The notes beneath the pieces are model-generated. The model was not told the origin of the DNA. It did not search any database and saw only the letters and a program-made list of their open reading frames with translations. Of a stretch of 64,000 nucleotides of DNA, positions 15,221 through 23,785 are shown piece after piece (the first letter of the stretch is position 1; the number at the start of each line of letters is the position of its first letter). The stretch covers positions 24,456 to 88,455 of the forward strand of contig NZ_FUXW01000007.1 in NCBI RefSeq assembly GCF_900167005.1, written 5' to 3'. A program made the translations under genes and the position numbers. The stretch comes from Butyricicoccus pullicaecorum DSM 23266. GTDB lineage: Bacteria; Bacillota; Clostridia; Oscillospirales; Butyricicoccaceae.

Positions 15221-15249
15221 TTGCAAAAAGGTATGAAATCCACTATAAT
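15221..15249 (+). promoter_or_regulatory. Promoter of the site-2 protease-scpAB operon
   Basis: TTGCAA (15221-15226), 17-bp spacer, TATAAT (15244-15249), 34 bp before the GTG start. Its position shows that the open frame upstream of 15283 is not translated. Confidence 0.75.
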
Positions 15250-15282
15250 GGGAATGATCAGTTTATCTGGAGGAAATTTACT

Positions 15283-15951
15283 GTGTTACTTCGATCTTTG
15301 CTGAGCGGAGACCTGCGGGAGTTCGTCATTACGCTCTGTCTGGTACTGCCCGCGGTTGTCATCTGTCTGACCATTCATGAATGTGCACACGGTTTGACAG
15401 CGCGCGCACTGGGTGACCGGACGGCCGAGCGTGCCGGACGACTGACGCTTGACCCCATGGCGCACATCGATCCCTTCGGCTTCCTGTGTATGATGCTGTT
15501 GGGCTTCGGCTGGGCGCGTCCGGTGCCGGTCAATGTGTCCGGTTTCCGCATCAAGAACCGCAAACTGGGCATGGCGCTGGTTGCACTGGCAGGCCCGGTG
15601 TCCAACCTGCTGCTCGCGCTGGTCAGCTACATTGTGGCGCTGCTTCTGACTTATAAGGTAAACAGCGACATCATGTTCCTGGAAACCCTGCGTATGTTTT
15701 TCACCTACATCGGCATACTGTCGGTCGGCCTGGGTGTATTCAACCTGATTCCGGTGCATCCGCTGGACGGCTCGCGTGTGCTCAATGCCTTTCTGCCGTA
15801 CCGGCTTCAGGTCAAGATGGAGCGCTATCAGTCGGTCATTCTGCTTGCGCTGATCGTCATTCTCTACTTCGGCCTGTTCGATTTGGTCATCGAAGGTGTC
15901 GACAACTGGGTGCTTGATCTGGCCATTCGGGTGGTGCGTCCCCTGTTATGA
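15283..15951 (+). CDS. Site-2 protease family (M50) membrane metalloprotease
   Basis: 222 residues from a GTG with TGGAGGAAA upstream. Zinc motif H32-E33-CA-H36 lies in the second hydrophobic segment; the third ligand is D162 in NLIPVHPLDGSR. Five or six hydrophobic helices are visible. It belongs to the YwhC/Rv-like short S2P group without PDZ domains, which cleave substrates within the membrane; substrate here is unknown. It overlaps scpA by 4 bp, an arrangement that recurs next to scpAB in Firmicutes. Confidence 0.88.
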   Translation: MLLRSLLSGDLREFVITLCLVLPAVVICLTIHECAHGLTARALGDRTAERAGRLTLDPMAHIDPFGFLCMMLLGFGWARPVPVNVSGFRIKNRKLGMALVALAGPVSNLLLALVSYIVALLLTYKVNSDIMFLETLRMFFTYIGILSVGLGVFNLIPVHPLDGSRVLNAFLPYRLQVKMERYQSVILLALIVILYFGLFDLVIEGVDNWVLDLAIRVVRPLL

Positions 15952-16670
15952 ATGAAATGACCTTCCATCTGTCGGCGTTCGATGGTCCGCTCGATTTGCT
16001 GCTGCATCTGATTGCACGCAATAAGGTATCTATTTATGATATCCCGATTGCGTCCATTTTGGAGCAGTATTTGGAGGTGCTGCACACGGCAGAGGCGATG
16101 GACTTGGACGTAGCCGGTGATTTTATCGCGATGGCGGCGCAGCTGGTATATATTAAGTCCAAGATGCTGCTGCCAAAGCCCGAAGCCGAGGAAGAGGAAG
16201 ACCCGCGTGCCGAGCTGGTCGAGCAGCTGCTTGAATATCAGCGCATGAAGGAGATGACGCCGTATTTCCGCGATCATCTAGACGTTGGGCGCGATGTGAT
16301 TGCCAAGCCGCCCGAACCGCGTGGCGAACGCGGACCGGTCGAGTACCATCATCAGCCGTCCGATCTGGTGCGTGCTGCCCGTGCGCTTTTGGAGCGTGCC
16401 CAGCGCCGCACGCCGCCGTCAGCCGCCGCCTTTCGCGGCATTGTCGGTCGTGAGAGTGTGCCGGTCGGGGTCAAGATTGCAGCCATCCTCAAGCGATTCC
16501 TCGGACAGACCCGACTGCGCTTTACCAGCCTGTTTGAGGGTGCGAAAAGCCGGTCGGAGGTGGTTGCCACCTTTTTGGCTGTGCTTGAGCTGTCCAAGGA
16601 ACGACGCATTGTGCTGGAAGGCGATGGGGAACAGACCGAACTTACACTGGTGGAGGACGATAGGGCATGA
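15948..16670 (+). CDS. scpA: Segregation and condensation protein A
   Basis: 240 residues. ScpA is the kleisin subunit of the SMC-ScpAB condensin that compacts and segregates the chromosome. The N-terminal SMC-neck-binding domain is seen in FDGPLDLLLHLI, YDIPIASILEQYL and YIKSKMLLPK. The C-terminal winged helix is near 170-230 (RFTSLFEGAKSRSEVVATFLAVLEL). ATGA overlaps tie it to the protease before and scpB after. Confidence 0.95.
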   Translation: MNEMTFHLSAFDGPLDLLLHLIARNKVSIYDIPIASILEQYLEVLHTAEAMDLDVAGDFIAMAAQLVYIKSKMLLPKPEAEEEEDPRAELVEQLLEYQRMKEMTPYFRDHLDVGRDVIAKPPEPRGERGPVEYHHQPSDLVRAARALLERAQRRTPPSAAAFRGIVGRESVPVGVKIAAILKRFLGQTRLRFTSLFEGAKSRSEVVATFLAVLELSKERRIVLEGDGEQTELTLVEDDRA

Positions 16671-17209
16671 CAAAACTGGAAGCAACGCTGGAGGCCATTC
16701 TGTTCGCGGTTGGCGATGCCGTACCCGTTGCGCGCCTGGCAGCGGCAGCCGATGCCGAACCGGCACAGGTTGCGCATGCGCTGCACACGCTGGCGGCACA
16801 CTACGACCAGTCGGGCAGCGGCATTCAGCTTGTGCGCATGGAGGATAAGGTGCAGCTGTGTACCCGTCCGGCCTACGCCGCAGCCGTGCGCCGTGCGACC
16901 GAGAGCCGCAGACCGCCGGCGCTGTCCGCGGCAGCACTCGAAGTGCTGACCGTTGTAGCCTATCGCCAGCCGGTCACCCGCGCCTATATCGAACAGCTGC
17001 GCGGCGTGGACTCGAGCGGTACGGTGGCCAGTCTGCTGGATAAGGGACTCATCGAGGCATGCGGTCATCTGGACGTGCCGGGAAGGCCGACTCTGTTCCG
17101 CACGACCGACGTTTTTCTGCGTACCTTCGGCATCAGCGGTCTGTCTGAATTGCCCAACCTGCCCGAACTGACCGAAGGGGAACAGCTTGTGCTCAAGGAA
17201 ACGGAGTGA
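16667..17209 (+). CDS. scpB: Segregation and condensation protein B
   Basis: 180 residues. ScpB is a dimer of two winged helices that binds the ScpA linker in the SMC complex. LEATLEAILFAVGDAV opens the first domain. ALSAAALEVLTVVAYRQPVTRAYIEQLRGV marks the second, followed by RPTLFRTTDVFLRTFGISGL. The start overlaps the scpA stop by 4 bp. Confidence 0.95.
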   Translation: MTKLEATLEAILFAVGDAVPVARLAAAADAEPAQVAHALHTLAAHYDQSGSGIQLVRMEDKVQLCTRPAYAAAVRRATESRRPPALSAAALEVLTVVAYRQPVTRAYIEQLRGVDSSGTVASLLDKGLIEACGHLDVPGRPTLFRTTDVFLRTFGISGLSELPNLPELTEGEQLVLKETE

Positions 17210-17215
17210 GGGCGG

Positions 17216-17863
17216 ATGATTGTGCTGAAGATTGTCGGCTACATCGCAGGCGGACTGGCCGCAGTGCTGCTGATCGTGTTTGTGCTGGCATTTTTGCTGC
17301 TCCTGCCGCGCGTCGGCATGGATTTGCACGCGCAGGACGGCACGTTCACCGCGAAGATCCGATATGGATGGATTTACAAGACCATCAGCTTGCCGAAAGG
17401 CAAAAAGAAACAGCCAAAACAAAAATCCGAGAAACCGTCCAAACCGGCCGAAGAAACATCGAGCAAATCGGGAATGGGAAAGGATATCCTGTTCAAACTG
17501 GATTTGGGAGATGTGATGTGTGAGGTGCTGGATTTTCTGGACGACGTGAAGGATCGCCTGCGCATCGATGTACTGTATGTCCATGCGGTGCTGGCGACCG
17601 GAGACGCGGCCAAGACCGGACTGTATCTCGGTTATCTCTCGGCGATTACGGGTATCATTTACCCGTTTCTCGCCCGTAATTTTACCATCAAAACCCTGGA
17701 AATCGTGTTAGACGGCGATTTCGAGGGCAGTAAGACCCGATATGACCTGCGCTTTGCCTGCTCGTTCCGTCCTATCCGCATGTTGGCGGCGGGCGTGAAG
17801 CACGGCTTCCGGCTGTATCGGATGATTCGACAGACGCAAAAAGTGGAGGCGAAAGCAAAATGA
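17216..17863 (+). CDS. DUF2953 domain protein
   Basis: 215 residues with one N-terminal membrane helix (~8-32), a Lys/Pro-rich linker (~58-85), then a soluble domain containing DVLYVHAVLATGDAAKTGLYLGYLSAI, typical of DUF2953. Function is unknown. It lies between scpB and ytfJ, a conserved spot in sporulating Firmicutes, which suggests but does not prove a sporulation link. It overlaps ytfJ by 4 bp. Confidence 0.82.
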   Translation: MIVLKIVGYIAGGLAAVLLIVFVLAFLLLLPRVGMDLHAQDGTFTAKIRYGWIYKTISLPKGKKKQPKQKSEKPSKPAEETSSKSGMGKDILFKLDLGDVMCEVLDFLDDVKDRLRIDVLYVHAVLATGDAAKTGLYLGYLSAITGIIYPFLARNFTIKTLEIVLDGDFEGSKTRYDLRFACSFRPIRMLAAGVKHGFRLYRMIRQTQKVEAKAK

Positions 17864-18312
17864 GTGAACATCATCCCATCCAAGACCTGATGAACGGGAC
17901 TATGGAAAAGATCAAGAGCATGATCGATGCCAATACCGTTGTCGGCACGCCCATCACCACACCGGACGGCACGACTGTCATCCCGGTTTCGCGTGTGACC
18001 TTTGGCTTTGGTTCGGGCGGCACCGATTTCCAGAGCCGTCATTCCAAGGAGACCACCCCGCTGAGCTTTGGCGGCGGCGGTGCGGCTGGCGTGACCGTGA
18101 CGCCGGTTTGTTTTCTGGTCATCTCGCCGACCGAGGGCACGCATGTACTGGGCATCAATGCACAGGCTGTCAATACCGCAGACCGTCTGGTCGAGATGAT
18201 TCCGGGTGCAGTCGGCAAGGTGTCGAGCTTCCTGGCCAAGCGCATGGGCGAAGACCCTGAAGAGACCGCCGAGGAGCTCAAGACCAACAAGTCCGAAACG
18301 ACCGAGCCGTAA
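17860..18312 (+). CDS. ytfJ: Sporulation protein YtfJ / GerW
   Basis: 150 residues with HHPIQDLMNGTMEKIKSMID, PVSRVTFGFGSGG and a Gly-rich SFGGGGAAGVTVTPVCFLVI, all hallmarks of GerW/YtfJ. In Bacillus subtilis this forespore protein is needed for normal germination. Its presence with spo0A and spoIVB supports a spore-former. It is cotranslated with the DUF2953 gene. The acidic C-terminal tail (EDPEETAEEL) is variable. Confidence 0.92.
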   Translation: MSEHHPIQDLMNGTMEKIKSMIDANTVVGTPITTPDGTTVIPVSRVTFGFGSGGTDFQSRHSKETTPLSFGGGGAAGVTVTPVCFLVISPTEGTHVLGINAQAVNTADRLVEMIPGAVGKVSSFLAKRMGEDPEETAEELKTNKSETTEP

Positions 18313-18343
18313 AATTTTTCCGGTTTCTCCCGTATATTCCGCC

Positions 18344-18379
18344 GAACCTACTCGTATGATACATGGGTAGGTTCTCTTT
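18344..18379 (+). terminator. Possible terminator or attenuator between ytfJ and the carboxypeptidase gene
   Basis: GAACCTAC/GTAGGTTC (18344-18351 with 18367-18374) closes a 15-nt loop and is followed by TCTTTTTC. It may reduce read-through into the downstream gene. Confidence 0.5.
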
Positions 18380-18405
18380 TTCAGGAAAGATCGGGAGGGA
18401 CGGAA

Positions 18406-19497
18406 ATGCGAAGATGGCGGACAAGGGTTTTGATGTGTTTGTTTCTGGTGCTGTTATGCGGACGCGCCGGAGCGATGAGCGCACAGAGTGCGGTGGTGAT
18501 CGATGCCGATACCGGCGAAGTGCGCTATGAGCACAATGCGGACGCCGTGATGCCTATGGCGTCAACCACCAAGATTATGACCGCTATTGTCGCCATCGAA
18601 CAGGGAGACATTGACCGAACATACACGGTCAAACCGGAGTACACCCAGACCGAGGGCTCGTCCATGTACCTCAAACCGGGAGAGACGGTCAGTATTCGGG
18701 ATACCTTGTATGGACTCATGCTGATGAGCGGAAACGACGCGGCACTTGCCATTGCGGGCGAGTGCGGCGGACAGGAAGCCTTTGTGCAGGCGATGAACGA
18801 CAAAGCCGAGACGCTGGGGCTTACAAACACGCATTTTGAAAACCCGAACGGTTTGGACAGGGAGACCCACCATACAACGGCGCGGGAGCTGGCTGAGCTG
18901 ACAGCCTACGCGCTGCAAAATCCGGATTTCCGGGAGATCGTCAGCACCAAAAACATCACTTGCGCCGGGCGCACGATGGTCAATCATAATAAGATGCTCA
19001 GTCTGTACAAGGGTGCAATCGGGGTCAAGACCGGGTACACCAAAAAGTGCGGGCGGTGTCTGGTGTCGGCTGCCGAGCGCAATGGTCGCACGCTGATTGC
19101 CGTGACCCTCAACGATCCGGATGACTGGAACGATCACTGCACCATGCTGGACGAGGCATTTGCACAATATACCCCGGTGACCCTGCATGAGGCAGGGGAC
19201 ACGGTAGGGGAGGTCACAGTCGAGGGCGGGACGGCGCAGTCGGTGCCACTCATTGCCGGGCATGAAGTGACCGCCTACCTTGCACCGGGAGAACAGGTCA
19301 CGGACAGCTTGCGTGGCCGACCGTTTGTGTATGCGACCGTGGCAGGCGGAGACTATTACGGTGAGATCGTTTATCAGATTGGCGAACATATTTTGAAGAC
19401 CGATACCCTGTCTTATGCGTACGATGTGGAGCAGCTTCCGTCGCGCAAGGGTATTTTGGAACGGTGTCTGGACTTTGTCCGGGGACTGTTCGATTAA
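18406..19497 (+). CDS. D-alanyl-D-alanine carboxypeptidase (PBP5/DacF family)
   Basis: 363 residues with a signal peptide (1-~26). Penicillin-binding motifs are S53-TT-K56, S108-G-N110 and K208-T-G210 in GVKTGYTKK. The C-terminal beta domain follows from about 255. The enzyme removes the terminal D-Ala of peptidoglycan stem peptides. Its location after ytfJ and before rluB matches dacF/dacB-like genes acting in vegetative or spore peptidoglycan, but which cannot be decided here. A terminal amphipathic helix (RKGILERCLDFVRGLF) would anchor it to the membrane. Confidence 0.92.
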   Translation: MRRWRTRVLMCLFLVLLCGRAGAMSAQSAVVIDADTGEVRYEHNADAVMPMASTTKIMTAIVAIEQGDIDRTYTVKPEYTQTEGSSMYLKPGETVSIRDTLYGLMLMSGNDAALAIAGECGGQEAFVQAMNDKAETLGLTNTHFENPNGLDRETHHTTARELAELTAYALQNPDFREIVSTKNITCAGRTMVNHNKMLSLYKGAIGVKTGYTKKCGRCLVSAAERNGRTLIAVTLNDPDDWNDHCTMLDEAFAQYTPVTLHEAGDTVGEVTVEGGTAQSVPLIAGHEVTAYLAPGEQVTDSLRGRPFVYATVAGGDYYGEIVYQIGEHILKTDTLSYAYDVEQLPSRKGILERCLDFVRGLFD

Positions 19498-19532
19498 AAG
19501 ATCAGTTTTGAAGGAAATAAGAGGATAAAGAT

Positions 19533-20243
19533 ATGAAAGAACGCATTCAGAAAATTATGGCACAGTCCGGTCTGTGCTCGCGCCGCGCGGCAGAGCAGAT
19601 CATCCGCGATGGCGGCGTGACCGTCAACGGCCGTCCGGCAGGTCTGGGCGACTCGGCTGACCCGGTACGCGATAAGATTTTGGTTAACGGCAAGCCGCTG
19701 CGCCGTGCAGAGGAGAAGGTTTACCTCATGCTCAACAAGCCGCGCGGCTATGTGTCCACGCTCAAGGACGAGCGCGGCAGAAAGACCGTCCGTCAGCTGG
19801 TTGCGGGCTGCCATGCCCGCGTTTATCCGGTTGGTCGACTGGACGCCGATTCCGAGGGTCTGCTGCTCATGACCAACGACGGCGAATTGACGCTGCACCT
19901 GACCCATCCGTCACACGAGGCGGGCAAGACCTATCTGGTCAGCGTGCGCGGTGACCTGCGCCGCCTGTCCGGTCTGGAGCAGCCTATGGATATCGACGGC
20001 TACACCGTCCAGCCTGCCAAGGTATATATCCGTGACCAGGCTTCGGATACCGAAGCGCATATTGAAATGACCATTCACGAGGGCAGAAACCGCCAGATTC
20101 GTAAGATGTGCGAGAAGTGCGGTCTGGAGGTTCGCCGCCTCAAGCGCATCGCGGTCGGTGAACTCATGCTTGACCCCAAGCTGGCACCCGGAAAGTGGCG
20201 TGCGCTGACCCCGGAAGAAATTGCATATTTGAAGGAATTTTAA
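19533..20243 (+). CDS. rluB: Ribosomal large-subunit pseudouridine synthase B
   Basis: 236 residues: S4 RNA-binding domain (1-60, RIQKIMAQSGLCSRRAAEQIIR) and a pseudouridine synthase domain with the catalytic D104 in GRLDADSEGLLLMTND. RluB modifies helix 89-region uridine in 23S rRNA. AAGGAAATAAGAGG precedes the ATG. It closes the operon begun by the site-2 protease gene, the usual Firmicutes order. Confidence 0.92.
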   Translation: MKERIQKIMAQSGLCSRRAAEQIIRDGGVTVNGRPAGLGDSADPVRDKILVNGKPLRRAEEKVYLMLNKPRGYVSTLKDERGRKTVRQLVAGCHARVYPVGRLDADSEGLLLMTNDGELTLHLTHPSHEAGKTYLVSVRGDLRRLSGLEQPMDIDGYTVQPAKVYIRDQASDTEAHIEMTIHEGRNRQIRKMCEKCGLEVRRLKRIAVGELMLDPKLAPGKWRALTPEEIAYLKEF

Positions 20244-20273
20244 ATTCATCTTGCAAAAAACTTGCAAACGCTC

Positions 20274-20339
20274 TTGCATTTTCTCCACATATTTCATACA
20301 ATGAATTTAGACCGCTGCACCATCTGCCGGTGCAGCGGT
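20274..20339 (+). promoter_or_regulatory. Promoter and initial hairpin of the rpiR-cmk-ispH operon
   Basis: TTGCAT (20274-20279), 17-bp spacer, TACAAT (20297-20302). An 11-bp stem ACCGCTGCACC/GGTGCAGCGGT (20311-20321 with 20329-20339) follows at once, then TGCTTTTGC. The hairpin may be the 5' end of the new transcript, an attenuator, or the terminator for rluB. Confidence 0.55.
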
Positions 20340-20409
20340 TGCTTTTGCAATGAAAACGCGCCGGATATGTGAAAAACGGCGTGAATAGAGGAGACAAACA
20401 GGCAACGCC

Positions 20410-21273
20410 ATGAATGATTTGATGAACCGGATTCAGTGCAATCTGCCCGAATTTTCCAAGGGCCAGAGGCTGATTGCACGGTATATCACAGAACACTATG
20501 ACAAAGCGGCCTTTATGACCGCGAGCAGACTGGGCGCGACGGTGGGCGTCAGTGAATCGACCGTCGTGCGCTTTGCAACCGAACTCGGCTATGACGGATA
20601 CCCGCATCTGCAAAAGACCTTGCAGGAGATGATCCGCAACCGCCTGACCGCTGTGCAGCGCATGGAGGTCACCAACGACCGCATGGGCAACCGCGATGTC
20701 TTGCAGACCGTGCTGTCGGCAGATGTGGAAAAAATCCGCATGACGCTCGATGAGATCGACCGCGAGGCGTTCCAGAGTGCGGTGGAAGCGATCTCCAACG
20801 CCAACCGTATTTACATCCTGGGTGTGCGCTCGTCGTCCGCGCTGGCCAACTTCCTGGGCTTTTACTTCTCGCTGATTTTCGACAATGTCAAGCTGGTCAA
20901 CACCAATACGGTCAGTGAGATTTTCGAGCAGGTACTGCGCGTCGGCAAGGGGGATGTCTTTATCGGCATCAGCTTCCCGCGCTACTCCAAGCGCACGCTG
21001 TCGGCTATGAAGTATTCCAAGGATCAGGGTGCACAGGTCATTGCCCTGACCGACTCCCGTCTGTCGCCGCTCGCACGCTATGCCGACCATGTACTGGTCG
21101 CCAAGAGCGACATGGCTTCTTTCGTGGACTCTCTGGTCGCACCGCTGTCCGTGCTCAATGCGCTGATCGTTGCGGTTGGTATGAACCGTCAGCAGGAGAT
21201 CGAGGGTACATTCAACAAGCTGGAGTCCATCTGGGACAAGTACCAGGTCTATGAGAAGCTGGAGGGCGAATAA
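20410..21273 (+). CDS. MurR/RpiR family transcriptional regulator
   Basis: 287 residues: N-terminal helix-turn-helix of the RpiR type (~18-60, MTASRLGATVGVSESTVVRFATELGY) and a C-terminal SIS sugar-phosphate-binding domain (~130-260, IYILGVRSSSALANFL and DVFIGISFPRYSKRTL). Such proteins respond to phosphorylated sugars. It leads an operon with a flavoprotein, cmk, plsC and ispH-rpsA and ends where the next gene starts. Its target is not evident; no sugar gene is adjacent. Confidence 0.9.
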   Translation: MNDLMNRIQCNLPEFSKGQRLIARYITEHYDKAAFMTASRLGATVGVSESTVVRFATELGYDGYPHLQKTLQEMIRNRLTAVQRMEVTNDRMGNRDVLQTVLSADVEKIRMTLDEIDREAFQSAVEAISNANRIYILGVRSSSALANFLGFYFSLIFDNVKLVNTNTVSEIFEQVLRVGKGDVFIGISFPRYSKRTLSAMKYSKDQGAQVIALTDSRLSPLARYADHVLVAKSDMASFVDSLVAPLSVLNALIVAVGMNRQQEIEGTFNKLESIWDKYQVYEKLEGE

Positions 21274-22512
21274 ATGACGATTGCAGTCATCGGCGCGGGC
21301 GCTGCCGGACTCATGGCCGCAGGTGCTGCGGCAGAGGCGGGCGCACACGTGCTGCTGTTCGACAAGAATGCCAAAGTCGGACGCAAGATTATGATTACGG
21401 GCAAGGGACGGTGCAACGTCACCAACAACTGCGACGTACAGACCGTTCTGGCCAATGTGCCGGTCAATCCCCGCTTTCTGTACTCGGCGCTGGGCGGATG
21501 CAGTCCGGCTGACGTGATGGACTTTTTTGAAAATGAGGGCGTACCGCTCAAGACCGAGCGCGGCAACCGTGTATTCCCGGTGTCCGACAAGGCGCTTGAT
21601 ATCGTGGACGCGCTGTTTTTCTACGTCAAGCGACTGGGCGTGAAATTTGAATTTGAACATACCGTAGAAAAGATTCTGACCGGGGAAGACGGTGCGGTGT
21701 GCGGTGTGCAGGCGGACGGTAAGACCTACGAGGCCGACCGGGTCATCGTCGCCACCGGCGGCGCATCCTATCCGGCGACCGGTTCGACCGGCGACGGCTA
21801 TACCTTTGCTAAGGCACTCGGTCACACGGTCGTGTCTCCGCGTCCGTCTCTGGTTCCGCTGGTTGCACGCGGTGACGTGTGCCAGAAGCTGATGGGACTG
21901 TCGCTCAAAAACGTGCAGGTCACGGTCTACGAGGGACAGAAGGCGGTCTATGAGGACTTTGGTGAGATGCTGTTCACCCATTTCGGCGTGTCTGGCCCGC
22001 TCATCCTGTCGGCATCGGCGCACATGCGCCATTTCGGCAGCAAGGAGTACCGCATCGATATCGATCTCAAACCGGCATTGGACGAAAAGACGCTGGACAA
22101 GCGTCTGCTGTCCGATTTTGAAAAGCACAAGAACAGTGACTTTATCAACGCGCTCGGCGAACTGCTGCCGCGCAAGCTGATCCCCGTTGTCGTGGAGCGC
22201 TCGGGCATCGATCCGCGTGTCAAGGTGCATTCGGTCACCAAGGCACAGCGCCAAGCGCTCGTGCGCCTGCTCAAGGCGTTTCCGGTGGAGATCACCGGTG
22301 CCCGTCCGATCGCCGAGGCTATCGTTACGACCGGCGGCGTGTCGGTGCGTGACGTCAACCCCAAGACCATGGCGTCCAAGCGCACCCCGGGTCTGTACTT
22401 TGCGGGCGAGGTGCTGGATGTAGACGCATACACGGGCGGCTTTAACTTACAGATTGCCTGGGCGACCGGTCGGCTGGCCGGCAAGAGCGCGGCAGAGGAG
22501 GAACAGAAATGA
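21274..22512 (+). CDS. NAD(P)/FAD-dependent oxidoreductase, HI0933/BaiN family
   Basis: 412 residues. Dinucleotide fold IAVIGAGAAGLMAAGAAAEAG at the N-terminus, then GRKIMITGKGRCNVTNNC (family hallmark), VIVATGGASYPATGSTGDGY near 155, and GLYFAGEVLDVDAYTGGFNLQIAWATGR at the C-terminus. The family includes BaiN, proposed to act on bile-acid intermediates, but most members are uncharacterised. The gene lies directly upstream of cmk, a common Clostridia arrangement, and overlaps it by 4 bp. Confidence 0.9.
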   Translation: MTIAVIGAGAAGLMAAGAAAEAGAHVLLFDKNAKVGRKIMITGKGRCNVTNNCDVQTVLANVPVNPRFLYSALGGCSPADVMDFFENEGVPLKTERGNRVFPVSDKALDIVDALFFYVKRLGVKFEFEHTVEKILTGEDGAVCGVQADGKTYEADRVIVATGGASYPATGSTGDGYTFAKALGHTVVSPRPSLVPLVARGDVCQKLMGLSLKNVQVTVYEGQKAVYEDFGEMLFTHFGVSGPLILSASAHMRHFGSKEYRIDIDLKPALDEKTLDKRLLSDFEKHKNSDFINALGELLPRKLIPVVVERSGIDPRVKVHSVTKAQRQALVRLLKAFPVEITGARPIAEAIVTTGGVSVRDVNPKTMASKRTPGLYFAGEVLDVDAYTGGFNLQIAWATGRLAGKSAAEEEQK

Positions 22513-23192
22513 ATCAAGACGTGATTGCAGTCGCGATTGACGGGCCTGCCGGTGCGGGCAAGTCGACCATCGCACGAGCAGCTGCCGCACAGCTGGGCTT
22601 TGTCTATGTAGATACCGGCGCACTGTACCGTACCATCGGTCTGGCTGTCTGCCGCCGCGGCATTGATGGCACCGATGTACCGGGCATCCTTGCGACGCTG
22701 CCCGAAATTCAGGTGGGACTCACGTATCAGGACGGTGCGCAGCATGTGCTGCTGGACGGTGAGGACGTGTCCGATGCCATCCGCACCCCGCAGATTTCGA
22801 CCTATGCTTCGCAGGTCTCGTCGGTGCCTGAAGTGCGTGCCTATCTGCTGGATTTGCAGCGCGATCTGGCACGCCGTCAGTCGGTTATCATGGACGGACG
22901 CGACATCGGTACGGTCATTCTGCCCGATGCAAAGGTCAAGATTTTCCTGACCGCATCGCCCGAAAAGCGTGCGGCACGCCGCTGCGCTGAGCTGCGAGAA
23001 AAGGGGCAGGACGTGACGGTCGAGGGCATTCTGGCCGACATGGAACGCCGGGACGCGCTGGACGCTTCGCGTGCTGTGGCACCGCTCAAGCAGGCGGAAG
23101 ATGCCGTTCTAGTGGATACCAGCGACCTGACTTTGGAACAGAGCATTGAGGCCGTCCTGACGGTCATTCGTGACAAGATGAAAGGAGCGTGA
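22509..23192 (+). CDS. cmk: (d)CMP kinase
   Basis: 227 residues. Walker A GPAGAGKST at 12-20, then YVDTGALYR near 34, MDGRDIGTVILPDA near 130 and the lid RAARRCAEL near 158. It phosphorylates CMP and dCMP. It is followed by plsC and the ispH-S1 fusion; cmk-plsC-ispH-rpsA is a conserved cluster in Clostridia. Confidence 0.95.
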   Translation: MNQDVIAVAIDGPAGAGKSTIARAAAAQLGFVYVDTGALYRTIGLAVCRRGIDGTDVPGILATLPEIQVGLTYQDGAQHVLLDGEDVSDAIRTPQISTYASQVSSVPEVRAYLLDLQRDLARRQSVIMDGRDIGTVILPDAKVKIFLTASPEKRAARRCAELREKGQDVTVEGILADMERRDALDASRAVAPLKQAEDAVLVDTSDLTLEQSIEAVLTVIRDKMKGA

Positions 23193-23197
23193 CCGGG

Positions 23198-23785
23198 GTG
23201 GCTAAATATCATCGCTGGTTTCAGCGTTTGGCGCTGCCCTTTGTGCAGCTGGCATTTCATATCCATTTTAAGCTGCACATCGTCGGCCGCGAAAACATTC
23301 CGGAAGGCGGCTGCGTGGTTTGCCCGAACCACAAGCACAATTCCGACCCTCCGCTGGCTGCGTGCGGTATTTCCAACCGTCACAGCATCCGCATTATGGC
23401 CAAGAAAGAGCTGTTTGAGATTCGCGGCCTGAGCTGGCTGATTACTTGGCTGGGTGCGTTCCCGGTCGACCGCTCGAGAGCCGATCTGACCGCGATCAAG
23501 ACCGCACTGCAAGCGGTCAAGGACGGCAACAAGCTGCTCATTTTCCCGCAGGGCACACGCGGTGCCAGTGAAAACGAGGCCAAGGACGGCGCGGCAATGC
23601 TCGCGCTCAAGACCAAGGCTCCCATCGTTCCCATGTACATTACCGAGAAGAAGGAAAAGCATGGACGGGTCAACGTCATCATCGGCAAACCCTTCCTGCC
23701 TGACCCGAAGAGCAAAGATTATGCAGCGCTGTCTCAGGAGATCATGCGCCGCATTTATGAGCTGAAGCCGGAGGAAGAGCGATGA
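23198..23785 (+). CDS. plsC: 1-acyl-sn-glycerol-3-phosphate acyltransferase
   Basis: 195 residues from the GTG at 23198, chosen because AAAGGAG lies 10 bp upstream; the GTG at 23189 would sit 1 bp from it. The acyltransferase motif H45-x4-D50 is in CPNHKHNSDPP. FPVDRS near 88 and FPQGTRG near 112 are motifs II and III. It makes phosphatidic acid at the membrane. It overlaps ispH by 4 bp. Confidence 0.92.
   Translation: MAKYHRWFQRLALPFVQLAFHIHFKLHIVGRENIPEGGCVVCPNHKHNSDPPLAACGISNRHSIRIMAKKELFEIRGLSWLITWLGAFPVDRSRADLTAIKTALQAVKDGNKLLIFPQGTRGASENEAKDGAAMLALKTKAPIVPMYITEKKEKHGRVNVIIGKPFLPDPKSKDYAALSQEIMRRIYELKPEEER

Noticed and set aside
15166..15282. Upstream extension of the site-2 protease
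   Set aside because: A consensus promoter (15221-15249) lies inside it and the ribosome site points to the GTG at 15283.
20164..22254. A 696-codon minus-strand frame opposite rluB, rpiR and the flavoprotein gene
   Set aside because: It spans several well-identified plus-strand genes and the promoter between them; low-complexity composition and no family match.
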